From: Rhodothermaceae bacterium Tc-Br11_B2g6_7
Lineage (GTDB): Bacteria > Bacteroidota > Rhodothermia > Rhodothermales > Salinibacteraceae
Direction of reading: 5' to 3'
Length of the DNA: 52,064 bases
Assembly (NCBI GenBank): GCA_001564055.1
Contig: LKNB01000013.1
Span: forward strand, 1 to 52,064
Shown piece by piece: positions 9,401-15,869 of the stretch (its first letter is position 1; every line of letters starts with the position of its first letter). The notes beneath the pieces were generated by a model that was not told the origin of the DNA, searched no databases, and worked only from the letters and a program-made list of their open reading frames with translations. The translations under genes were made by a program, and so were the position numbers.

Positions 9401-10257
9401 TCATCTTCGATAGCCTGCTCTCCGAATACGCGGTGTGCGGGTTTGAGTATGGCTACTCGGTAGCCGACCCGTCTGCGCTTGTGCTGTGGGAGGCCCAGTT
9501 TGGCGACTTCTCGAACGGGGCACAGATCGTGTTCGACCAGTTCCTGTCCGCGGCAGAGGAGAAGTGGGGGCAGTCGTCCAGTCTGGTGCTGCTGCTGCCG
9601 CATGGCTACGAGGGCCAGGGCCCCGAGCACTCCTCAGCGCGCCTGGAGCGCTTCCTGCAGCTCTGCGCGGAGGACAACATGATTGTGGCCAACTTTAGCA
9701 CCCCGGCGAACTACTTCCATGCCCTGCGCCGTCAGGTAAAGCGCGACGTGAAGAAGCCGCTGGTGGTGATGACGCCGAAGAGCCTGCTGCGCAACCCGCG
9801 CACCGTCTCGCCTCCGGCCGATCTCACCCAGGGCACCGTGCAAGAGGTCATCCCTGCCTCTGCCGACCCCGCAACCGCTGAGCGGCTCGTCTTCTGCAGT
9901 GGCAAGGTATACTACGACCTGATGAAGGCGCTGGAAGATGACGAGGCCAAGGCCGACCGCATCGCGGTAGCCCGGATTGAGCAGTTCTACCCGTTCCCCA
10001 AGGCTGACGTCCAGCAGGAAATGGCGCGGTACGAGGGCGTGAACGATGTGATCTGGCTCCAGGAAGAGCCGCACAACATGGGGCCGTGGACTTTCTTGCA
10101 GCCGCGCCTCAACGCGCTGCTGGAGGACCTGCACGACAGCTGCGAGCACCGCGTACGGTACGTGGGGCGCCCGGCCAGCGCCAGCCCGGCTACCGGCAGT
10201 GCAAAGGTGCACCAACTGGAGCAAGCCGCTATCCTGGACGACGTGCTGGCGCTGTAA
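6454..10257 (+). CDS. kgd: Fused 2-oxoglutarate dehydrogenase E2-E1 (Kgd/OdhA type)
   Basis: 1267 residues from a GTG start. Order: a short E1 N-terminal segment (YIDELYRQYLEDPDSVSESW, about residues 30-50); a Pro/Ala-rich linker; an E2-type succinyltransferase domain (about 140-380) with the catalytic DHRVIQGA (His342); then the complete thiamine-diphosphate E1 part with MAHRGRLNVLANILG, the metal/ThDP motif beginning GDAAFAGQG (Asp about 685) through NNQIGF, and the C-terminal transketolase-like domain. There is no lipoyl domain, exactly as in mycobacterial KGD and Corynebacterium OdhA (about 1230-1260 residues), so it must work with a lipoylated E2 encoded elsewhere. It feeds succinyl-CoA into the TCA cycle; KGD proteins also show carboligase and decarboxylase activities. 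A strong terminator follows. Confidence 0.95.
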   Translation: MIGNPSVTGIVGPYYPFPLPPNTPSPVSPLGFNTGYIDELYRQYLEDPDSVSESWQEFFSDYRPNETFVSSVEPPADTGDGEPAAKAEPSVVTPTPEKPAKAPAARQGDGAVEEAIKPASAPAVDPDAADVKPIRGPAGKIVENMEASLGVPTATSVRDVPVKLLAENRQLINEYQRYIGGEKVSYTHIIAYAVVRALQHVPNMNTTFRHDNGTPQHIIPKQINLGLAIDIERRGKRTLLVPNVKDAGSLNFAQFLGAYNDLIRRARGGDLEIDDFMGTTATITNPGMIGTSLSVARLMPGQGVIVGVGSIGYPPEYHAYPPEVVSKTGLSQVMNITSTYDHRVIQGAQSGAFLAHISELLLGQHDFYADVFDALNIPYQPYTLNLDSTPQLGDQTGDEMTMVEKEAKVLQLIRAYRVRGHLQADVNPLGHEGNYHPELDPASYGLTIWDLDRKFVTGGLGGKEELPLRDILDIVRQTYTRKVGVEFMHISDPDERRWLQERIEPTRMTDEITPEQQRRILTRLNAAEAFERFIHTKYIGHKRFSLEGSETMIPILDTLLSDAAEQEVGEVVVGMAHRGRLNVLANILGKPYETIFSEFEGSIDPNTTQGSGDVKYHLGSRGTYESPNGSTVDVTLASNPSHLEAVNPVVEGMVRARQEALRRQHRDDTGGEFMNAVCPLLIHGDAAFAGQGVVAETLNLSQLRGYKTGGTVHLVINNQIGFTTLPSDARSSTYATDIARMIQAPIFHVNGDDPEACIRVARLALDYRQVFNKDVVIDMLCYRVHGHNEGDEPTYTQPLLYEKIEAQRSPRKIYTESLLRRGAMEPDQAEQLLDDYRAKLQEAFERTEDVKERDPEDLFEDLEERRQEERTLPVVDTAAQEDHLAQVVDVLVNLPDDFNVHHKLERQFKRRDKLFHEDGRIDWAFAEILAFGTLLLEGISVRLSGQDSRRATFSQRHAVLYDQQTGGEYIPLNNMSEEQERLLIFDSLLSEYAVCGFEYGYSVADPSALVLWEAQFGDFSNGAQIVFDQFLSAAEEKWGQSSSLVLLLPHGYEGQGPEHSSARLERFLQLCAEDNMIVANFSTPANYFHALRRQVKRDVKKPLVVMTPKSLLRNPRTVSPPADLTQGTVQEVIPASADPATAERLVFCSGKVYYDLMKALEDDEAKADRIAVARIEQFYPFPKADVQQEMARYEGVNDVIWLQEEPHNMGPWTFLQPRLNALLEDLHDSCEHRVRYVGRPASASPATGSAKVHQLEQAAILDDVLAL

Positions 10258-10274
10258 CCGGCCACGCAGCGCGT

Positions 10275-10304
10275 CCTCATAAAGGACCACCTCATAAAGG
10301 ACCA
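10275..10304. repeat. Two perfect 15-bp tandem copies
   Basis: CCTCATAAAGGACCA occurs twice back to back directly after kgd. The unit contains a small dyad (TCCT/AGGA). It has the same period as the array at the window's left edge but a different sequence. A second short direct repeat, GTATAGTTGC, recurs at 10362-10371 and 10376-10385. No function is evident. Confidence 0.9.
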
Positions 10305-10316
10305 CGGAGGCGCTAC

Positions 10317-10365
10317 ATACAAAAGCCCTCGCTGACCACACGTGGGTTGGCGAGGGCTTTTGTAT
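10317..10365 (+). terminator. Strong intrinsic terminator after kgd
   Basis: A perfect 16-bp inverted repeat (10317-10332 and 10350-10365) with a 17-base loop. The stem core is AGCCCTCGC/GCGAGGGCT, and the arm ends in TTTTGTAT, giving a U-rich exit on the plus strand. The mirrored A-run means it could also act on the minus strand. It ends kgd transcription and faces the convergent rpsU. Confidence 0.9.
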
Positions 10366-10429
10366 AGTTGCACGTGTATAGTTGCCTGGTTTTTCCCGGC
10401 AGGCCCGGAGGCCACCGGATGCGAACGGC

Positions 10430-10463
10430 AAAAGGCGACCCCGTGGAACCGGAATCGCCTTTT
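10430..10463 (-). terminator. Terminator-like hairpin downstream of rpsU
   Basis: Inverted repeat AAAAGGCGA (10430-10438) and TCGCCTTTT (10455-10463) with a 16-base GC-rich loop. Read on the minus strand it ends in a U-run and lies 66 bases past the rpsU stop, so it most likely terminates rpsU. It is symmetric and could also serve the plus strand as a back-up for kgd. Confidence 0.75.
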
Positions 10464-10528
10464 CTACGCCAGCACGCGCTGTTGCGCACTGGAAGGACGC
10501 ACATTGTGTGGTACGGCCGGTACGATGC

Positions 10529-10741
10529 TTAGTACCGCTTGCGCGAGTGGCGCCGGGAGTTGCGACGGGCGCGCTCACGGGCCAGCCGGCGCTCTTCCGA
10601 CGGTTTCGTGAAGGACATGTTGTCGCGGTAAATCCGCAACACACGGCTCCGGTTCACCTGGCGGCGAAACCGGCGCAGTGCCCGATCAATATTCTCTTTA
10701 TCGCGAACCTTAACGCCAACGCCTGCTTGATTACGTGCCAA
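10529..10741 (-). CDS. rpsU: 30S ribosomal protein bS21
   Basis: 70 residues with the bS21 core (ENIDRALRRFRRQVNRS, then TKPSEERRLARERARRN) and the usual Arg-rich C-terminal tail. The start is TTG: there is no in-frame ATG nearby, and GGAGGG stands seven bases before the TTG, fixing the start. That is striking because nearly every other gene in this window has no Shine-Dalgarno sequence. In Flavobacterium, bS21 with bS6/bS18 is known to hide the anti-SD of 16S rRNA, and rpsU itself has been reported to carry a strong SD for autoregulation; the same logic would fit here. It is convergent with kgd and divergent from rdgB. Confidence 0.95.
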   Translation of the reverse strand: MARNQAGVGVKVRDKENIDRALRRFRRQVNRSRVLRIYRDNMSFTKPSEERRLARERARRNSRRHSRKRY

Positions 10742-10748
10742 TGTAGAT

Positions 10749-10754
10749 CCCTCC
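10749..10754 (-). promoter_or_regulatory. Strong Shine-Dalgarno of rpsU
   Basis: On the minus strand GGAGGG precedes the TTG start of rpsU by seven bases, an optimal spacing. Most neighbouring start codons lack any such element. It decides the non-ATG start and suggests autoregulation through the anti-SD of the ribosome. Confidence 0.85.
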
Positions 10755-10908
10755 GGTGATGAATAAATGCGGTGCTCAAAATGATTGAAGCCAAGAGCAG
10801 ACGGACTGCCCTCGCCATAGGATCCGGTAGAACATAAATAACAGCCTAAAGTTTCTGTGGAGACGATCGCGCAGCCCCCTACTTCATCCTCCTCAGCGCC
10901 TACGCCTC

Positions 10909-11523
10909 ATGGAAGCTCCATTTGCACTCACCCTGGCCACTGGTAACCCGCATAAAGCAAAGGAACTGGGCGCGCTGCTCGCTGACTGGTCGGTAGACCT
11001 CCGCACGGCAACCGATGTGAAGGAGCCTCCAGAAGTGGTTGAAGATGCGCCCACACTGGAGGGCAATGCGCGAAAAAAAGCCGTCGAGTGGTTTGAAGCC
11101 GTCGACACCACCGTGCTGGCAGACGACACGGGGCTGGAAGTAGAAGCGTTGGATGGCCGCCCAGGAGTGCATTCGGCGCGGTTCGCTGGGCCGGGGTCGG
11201 ATGATGCAGCGAACCGCGCGGCGCTGCTCGCGGCGCTGAAGGGGCAGCCCCATCGCACCGCGCAGTTTCGGACGGTGCTTGCATTTCATGACGGAACCAC
11301 CGTGCGCCTCTTTGAAGGCGTTTGCCGCGGGCGTATCCTCACGGAGGAGCGCGGGACCCATGGGTTCGGCTATGACGCCCTGTTCGTACCCGAGGGCTAT
11401 GAGCGGACGTTTGCCGAGCTTCCCCCCGACGAAAAAAACCGGATTAGCCATCGCGGACGTGCCTTACAGGCCTTTGTCGACTTCCTCCAAACCTATCCAG
11501 CAGCTGCCGCGGCCCGCCCGTGA
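10909..11523 (+). CDS. rdgB: XTP/dITP pyrophosphatase (non-canonical purine NTPase)
   Basis: 204 residues, the usual length of RdgB/HAM1. The substrate loop LATGNPHKAKEL is at the N-terminus, followed by VLADDTGLEVEAL with the metal-binding Asp residues, FGYDALF, and the C-terminal SHRGRAL. It hydrolyses dITP, ITP and XTP to the monophosphate and PPi, cleaning the nucleotide pool. The Pro/Ala-rich tail is unremarkable. dtd follows after 48 bases in the same direction, so two housekeeping quality-control enzymes are probably cotranscribed. Confidence 0.95.
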   Translation: MEAPFALTLATGNPHKAKELGALLADWSVDLRTATDVKEPPEVVEDAPTLEGNARKKAVEWFEAVDTTVLADDTGLEVEALDGRPGVHSARFAGPGSDDAANRAALLAALKGQPHRTAQFRTVLAFHDGTTVRLFEGVCRGRILTEERGTHGFGYDALFVPEGYERTFAELPPDEKNRISHRGRALQAFVDFLQTYPAAAAARP

Positions 11524-11571
11524 GCGACCTGCGGATCGTCTGTTCCTGCTTCTTTATCAACGCCATTTGCC

Positions 11572-12027
11572 ATGCGTGCACTTGTCCAACGCGTCCGTGA
11601 AGCCACCGTCACCGTTGAGGATGTCCCCGTCGGGACCATCGCCCAGGGGCTGCTCATCTTGCTGGGCGTCCACACTGACGACACCGCGGAGGATGCCGAC
11701 TGGCTCGCCCGGAAGTGTGCACACCTGCGTATCTTCGCTGATGCCGACGGCCGGATGAACGACTCGGTAGTAGACATCGGCGGTGGCGTGCTGGTGGTGC
11801 CGCAGTTCACGCTGTACGGCGATGCGGTATCCAGCGGCAACCGGCCCTCCTTTGGTGACGCTGCGGCGCCGGGCCCTGCAGAGGCCCTGTACGAGCACTT
11901 TGTGGAGGCGATCGGCGCGTACGTGAAGCCGACTGTAGCGACAGGCACGTTTGGCGCCCTGATGCAGGTGCACCTGGTGAATGATGGGCCGGTGACGCTT
12001 GTTGTAGATCGGGGCGGAGGTACCTGA
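11572..12027 (+). CDS. dtd: D-aminoacyl-tRNA deacylase
   Basis: 151 residues, normal for DTD. MRALVQRVREATVTV opens the fold. The Gly-cisPro region is seen as VNDGPVT at the C-terminus. It removes D-amino acids (and glycine from tRNA-Ala) from mischarged tRNA. One oddity: the usual SQFTL motif reads PQFTLYGDA, so the Ser is replaced by Pro while Gln, Phe and Thr are kept. The chiral-proofreading mechanism relies mainly on the Gly-cisPro and backbone contacts, so activity is still expected. It lies 48 bases after rdgB. Confidence 0.93.
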   Translation: MRALVQRVREATVTVEDVPVGTIAQGLLILLGVHTDDTAEDADWLARKCAHLRIFADADGRMNDSVVDIGGGVLVVPQFTLYGDAVSSGNRPSFGDAAAPGPAEALYEHFVEAIGAYVKPTVATGTFGALMQVHLVNDGPVTLVVDRGGGT

Positions 12028-12173
12028 TCACTGCCTCGCGGCTACCGACCACGTAGGTCCCTCAGGCCGGCCTCCCAAGGCCTGCTGCTTGTCAGCCAGC
12101 GAGGGCACACGGAACATATTGACGCACCGCGTTATGTAATCACTGTATTTTCTGGCATTAGTTTTTCCTTAGT

Positions 12174-12623
12174 ATGCGCCGTATCAAACGCTACGAAAAC
12201 CGCAAGCTGTATGACCTGGAGGCCAGTTCCTATGTGTCGCTGCGTGATGTAGCCGCGCTTGTACAAGAGGGCGAGACGGTAAAGGTTATTGACAATGTGA
12301 CCGGGGAAGATATCACCGCGCAGACCCTGACGAACGTAATCCTGGAAGAAGGGCGGCGCGGGAGTGCCACCCTTACGCCGGATATGCTCCACACGCTGCT
12401 GCGTAGAGGCTCCGATGTGCTGGACTCCGGCATTGCTCAGGTGCGCAGCAGTATCGACGACCTGGTGGGGCCGTCAGTGCAGAACCTGCCCGGCCTGGCG
12501 CACATAGCCTCCCGCGAGGATATCGACCAGTTGCAGGACCAGTTGCGCGACTTGGAGGAAACGATTGATGGGCTGGTCGCGCGTGCCAACGGGGGTAACG
12601 GCGATGCCACCAATGGCTCGTGA
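12174..12623 (+). CDS. phaR: PhaR-type polyhydroxyalkanoate regulator
   Basis: 149 residues. The first 60 or so match the PhaR DNA-binding domain (RRIKRYENRKLYDLEASSYV, then LRDVAALVQEGETVKVID). The middle (TPDMLHTLL) resembles the PHB-accumulation regulatory repeat, and residues 115-140 form a short coiled coil. In proteobacteria PhaR binds both PHA granules and phasin promoters, repressing phasin until granules form. Here a phasin gene follows 129 bases downstream, which fits that circuit. The leader from 12119 contains TTGACG and TATTTTCTG, a weak promoter candidate. No phaC synthase is present in the window. Confidence 0.85.
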   Translation: MRRIKRYENRKLYDLEASSYVSLRDVAALVQEGETVKVIDNVTGEDITAQTLTNVILEEGRRGSATLTPDMLHTLLRRGSDVLDSGIAQVRSSIDDLVGPSVQNLPGLAHIASREDIDQLQDQLRDLEETIDGLVARANGGNGDATNGS

Positions 12624-12752
12624 AGCCCCGTGTTGGAGACCCTCCCGCGTAAGCTATAGCGGGACCGCCGGACGACTATTTCATGTACACGTATCATCTT
12701 AGGTAAGCAAGCGCTGTCTGTTAGCTTTTCACCATTCCCCCAAGAGGACACC

Positions 12753-13157
12753 ATGGCGAAGAAAAAAGGCACGAAGGAAAAAAAGACGAAAGGGCAAGGG
12801 TCGTTGCCAGAGGAACTCACGGAGCGTGGCCGTGAGGTATGGCTGGCCGGACTCGGTGCGATGTCTGCCGCGGAAGAGGAGGGCACCAAGCTCTTCAATA
12901 GCCTGATCGAGAAGGGAAAATCCTACGAGGCGCAAGGCCGCGAGCAGGTAGCAGAGGTCGCCGAGGCTGCTACCGAACAGCAGCAGGCCCTTTCGAAGCG
13001 CGTGCAGTCCACCATCGCAGAAACCGTGGAGGTAGCGCTGGAGCGTTTTGGGGTGCCCACACAATCAGAGGTCAAAAAACTGAGCCAGCAGGTAGACCGC
13101 CTGACAAAGAAGGTGGAGCAGCTGACGAAGGCCCTGGATAAGGACCAGCAGTCGTAA
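12753..13157 (+). CDS. Phasin-family (PHA granule-associated) protein
   Basis: 134 residues: a Lys-rich N-terminus (MAKKKGTKEKKTK), then an amphipathic helical stretch with REVWLAGLGAMSAAEEEG, typical of the PhaF/PhaI-like phasin domain, and a C-terminal coiled coil (residues about 108-130, SEVKKLSQQVDRLTKKVEQL). Phasins coat polyester granules and set their size; the basic segment could contact DNA as in PhaF. A weak GAGG lies upstream of the ATG. The gene ends in a clear terminator and follows phaR, its likely repressor. Granule formation itself needs a synthase encoded elsewhere; without one, a general membrane/lipid-droplet role is the alternative. Confidence 0.82.
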   Translation: MAKKKGTKEKKTKGQGSLPEELTERGREVWLAGLGAMSAAEEEGTKLFNSLIEKGKSYEAQGREQVAEVAEAATEQQQALSKRVQSTIAETVEVALERFGVPTQSEVKKLSQQVDRLTKKVEQLTKALDKDQQS

Positions 13158-13181
13158 GCGCTCCACTTAACGAAACCTACG

Positions 13182-13209
13182 GCACCGGGAGCGGCCCGGT
13201 GCTTTTTTT
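13182..13209 (+). terminator. Intrinsic terminator after the phasin gene
   Basis: GCACCGGG (13182-13189) pairs perfectly with CCCGGTGC (13195-13202) around a five-base loop, followed at once by seven T. It lies 25 bases past the phasin stop and separates it from the patatin gene. Confidence 0.93.
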
Positions 13210-13256
13210 GCGCGGGATAGAGGAAGCGCTTCCAATTAAAAATAGACACAACCCAA

Positions 13257-14501
13257 ATGAAAACGGCTTCTCCATCCAAAACCGGCCTGGCCTGCGCGGG
13301 TGGCGTCATTGAGGGCGCGCTCTACGAGATCGGCACCCTCTGCGCGCTCGAGGACAGTATTCCGGGGCTCGATACGGCTGCGTTGGATGTTTACGTAGGC
13401 GTGAGTTCTGGTGCGCTGATCTCGTCTCTGCTGGCCAACGGCATCTCTCCGCGTACCATGAGCCGGGCGGTGGTTAACCAGGCCGATCCGCTGCTCAATG
13501 TAAAGCCTGAAATGCTCTTCACGCCGGCGGTGGGGGAGTATGCCTATCGCCTGGGTCGGCTCCCGGCGGTTGTGTGGGATGCCGTACGTACGCAAGTAGC
13601 ACGGCCCTGGGACATCTCGCTGTTTGGCGCTCTGGCCGGCGGCATCTCGAGCGCACTGCCCGTCGGGCTCTTCACGAATGAGCCGCTGGGGCAGCACATT
13701 GCAGCTATCCTCTCAGCGAAGGGCCGGACCAACGATTTTCGGTCCTTGCAGCGCACGCTTCGCATTGTGGCCATGCACCTGGACTCAGCGGAGGTCACCA
13801 CGTTTGGCGGGGCTGACACGGAGCACGTGCCCATATCAAAGGCTGTGCAGGCATCTACGGCCCTGCCGGGCTTCTATTGCCCGGTGGAAATTGACGGTAC
13901 GCATTACATTGATGGTGTTGCCCGCCGCACGGTGCATGCCAGTGTGGCCTTGGAGGCCGGAGTCAACCTGCTCTTTTGCATCAACCCCATCGTGCCGGTG
14001 GACCTTCGCGACTCCATTACCGAGGGGATGGAAGAGCAGCTCGTGGCGCGGGGCCTTCCGGCCGTGCTCTCACAGACGTTTCGGGCGCTCATCTACTCGC
14101 GCATGAACACCGGCTTCCGGACGTACGATTATGCCTACCCGGACGCAGACCTCATCCGGATCGAGCCCCGGATGGACGACCCGCGGCTCTTCTTCTCCAA
14201 CATCTTTAGCTTCTCCAACCGCTACGAGGTCTGCGAGTACGCCTACCGGAGCACCCTCGATTACCTGCATGAAAACGCTGCGGTGATCAACCGCAAGCTG
14301 GGCCGCCACGGGCTCCGCCTCCGCCGCTCCGTAACAGACGACACGACCCGCCGGCTGTTTGACACAGGCTCAGCGGCGGCCGCTGCAGGCAATCCGGTAG
14401 AGCAAGCAACCGAGGTGCTTGACCGGTTAGATCGCACGCTTGATCGTATTACGGCCCCTCAGGCAGCCGCTACGGGTCCGCAGGCGGCGAAAGCGGCGTA
14501 A
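13257..14501 (+). CDS. Patatin-like phospholipase/lipid acyl hydrolase
   Basis: 414 residues, cytoplasmic by sequence. The patatin Ser-Asp dyad is visible: GVSSG with Ser50 as nucleophile in a GxSxG elbow, and IDGVAR with Asp219. The oxyanion stretch is ACAGGVIEGALYEIG near residue 13. The C-terminal 60 residues are Ala-rich and probably disordered. Family members hydrolyse phospholipids or other acyl esters, and some intracellular PHA depolymerases have related folds. Its position after phaR and phasin makes a granule-linked substrate possible but unproven. Its stop lies seven bases from the stop of the convergent acyltransferase, with no terminator in between. Confidence 0.88.
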   Translation: MKTASPSKTGLACAGGVIEGALYEIGTLCALEDSIPGLDTAALDVYVGVSSGALISSLLANGISPRTMSRAVVNQADPLLNVKPEMLFTPAVGEYAYRLGRLPAVVWDAVRTQVARPWDISLFGALAGGISSALPVGLFTNEPLGQHIAAILSAKGRTNDFRSLQRTLRIVAMHLDSAEVTTFGGADTEHVPISKAVQASTALPGFYCPVEIDGTHYIDGVARRTVHASVALEAGVNLLFCINPIVPVDLRDSITEGMEEQLVARGLPAVLSQTFRALIYSRMNTGFRTYDYAYPDADLIRIEPRMDDPRLFFSNIFSFSNRYEVCEYAYRSTLDYLHENAAVINRKLGRHGLRLRRSVTDDTTRRLFDTGSAAAAAGNPVEQATEVLDRLDRTLDRITAPQAAATGPQAAKAA

Positions 14502-14508
14502 GGTTGAT

Positions 14509-15831
14509 TTAGGCGTCACCGTTCGGGCCCGCCTCAGGTGCGTCGCCCTCAATAGAGGCGCGGGACGGGAGCGGGTTGCTGGCCAGCGACCATCGGTAGC
14601 TGCCCTCGCGCACCATGCGCTCCTCAGCGGAAAGCCCGCGGTAGCCGTAGGGGGGCTCGCGAAGCTCACGCGAAAGGGCTAAGATTAACCATCCGAAGGG
14701 AAGGTAAAACGCGCCAACGTCAAGGTCCCGGAGAATCGCATGTACAGTGTTTTTGGCTGCCGGGCGCTGCCGGTCGCGGTCGTGCCTCACCACCGTGAAC
14801 GGCCATCCGGTAGGTAGAATGCGACTGCGGCGGCCTTTGGCCTGCTTGAGAGCCCGCCACAGCCCCTTCAGGTCCCACGGTTTGTCGCCGTGCCGTTGCA
14901 CAGCGGCATCCAGGTTGCGCTGCGATTCCTGCCGGATGCGCTCGGCCGCCCGCATCAACTCGGCGCGCTCGGGGTTCTTCAAGTCGTCGCAGCCTTCGGA
15001 CCGGAGCACGGCCCGGGCGTCGATCGGGTCGCCGATCTCGAAGACCATCCGGCTTGGGAAGGCGAAATAAAAGATAAACGGGAAGACCAGCGCCAGCAGT
15101 GCAATAGGTAGCGGAAAGAACGGGAGCCCGAGGAGCCGGTCGCCCAGCCGGTCGATGGGGTCAAAGGTAAAGCTCGTCGGGTTTACCCACTCCGCATTCA
15201 CGACGCTGATGGGGTAGATGGGGGCATCGTGCTTGGCAGCCAGCACGATGAAGCTGGAGTGGAAGTGCTGGAGTTGGTAGCGCTTGGTGAACCCTTTCCC
15301 GATGCCCGGAATGCCCTCCGGATAATGAATGACGCGTTCGCCGCGCTCCAAGAGGTGGTCGTAATTGGAAAACGTCATGTCTACGCCGCCGCAGCGACGC
15401 CACCAATTATCCAACGTGTAGAGGCGCATCCACCAGGTGGCTGCCAGCTTCGGCGAGAAAACCGAACGAAACTTGCGGTCGCGCCGATAGCCGTCCCGGC
15501 GCCACAGCATCAGGTCCAGAATGACGCCATCGTGTGGAAAGGCGGTGCCGCTGTGGTTGGGTGCGGCAATCAGCGGCCCCTCATCCATGAGCTTATCCGC
15601 ACCGATCAGTTCGGCACGGAAGTAGTGATCGGCAATGTCTTCGTATACCTCATCGAGCAGGCTGTAGAGGTAGGCCCAGTCAATAGGATCGCCGGGCTGG
15701 CCGGTAGGAGGCAACATCGGCAGATCCACCGGGTCGGCCTGCAGCGGATCGAACGGCTCATAGAGCGCGTCAAGATCTTCTTCGCCGAGCGAAAGGCTGA
15801 GGTCGGACCAAGGGGAGGGGGAAGGGGGCAT
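14509..15831 (-). CDS. Lysophospholipid acyltransferase (PlsC/LPLAT-like)
   Basis: 440 residues from the ATG; a GTG four codons upstream at 15843 is an alternative. The acyltransferase motif I reads NHSGTAFPHDG, so His and Asp are seven residues apart rather than the classical HX4D; this wider NHSG-DG form is a known LPLAT variant. Motif III is YPEGIPGIGKG. A hydrophobic segment LLGLPFFPLPIALLALVFPF around residue 245 probably anchors it in the membrane. It likely esterifies a lysolipid or glycerolipid from an acyl donor. It is the last gene of a minus-strand run with the UbiB kinase (38-base gap) and acyl-CoA ligase, consistent with lipid metabolism. Confidence 0.82.
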   Translation of the reverse strand: MPPSPSPWSDLSLSLGEEDLDALYEPFDPLQADPVDLPMLPPTGQPGDPIDWAYLYSLLDEVYEDIADHYFRAELIGADKLMDEGPLIAAPNHSGTAFPHDGVILDLMLWRRDGYRRDRKFRSVFSPKLAATWWMRLYTLDNWWRRCGGVDMTFSNYDHLLERGERVIHYPEGIPGIGKGFTKRYQLQHFHSSFIVLAAKHDAPIYPISVVNAEWVNPTSFTFDPIDRLGDRLLGLPFFPLPIALLALVFPFIFYFAFPSRMVFEIGDPIDARAVLRSEGCDDLKNPERAELMRAAERIRQESQRNLDAAVQRHGDKPWDLKGLWRALKQAKGRRSRILPTGWPFTVVRHDRDRQRPAAKNTVHAILRDLDVGAFYLPFGWLILALSRELREPPYGYRGLSAEERMVREGSYRWSLASNPLPSRASIEGDAPEAGPNGDA

Positions 15832-15869
15832 CGGAAGGAGCACGTGTGTGAGAGGGAGGTAAGGCGTGG

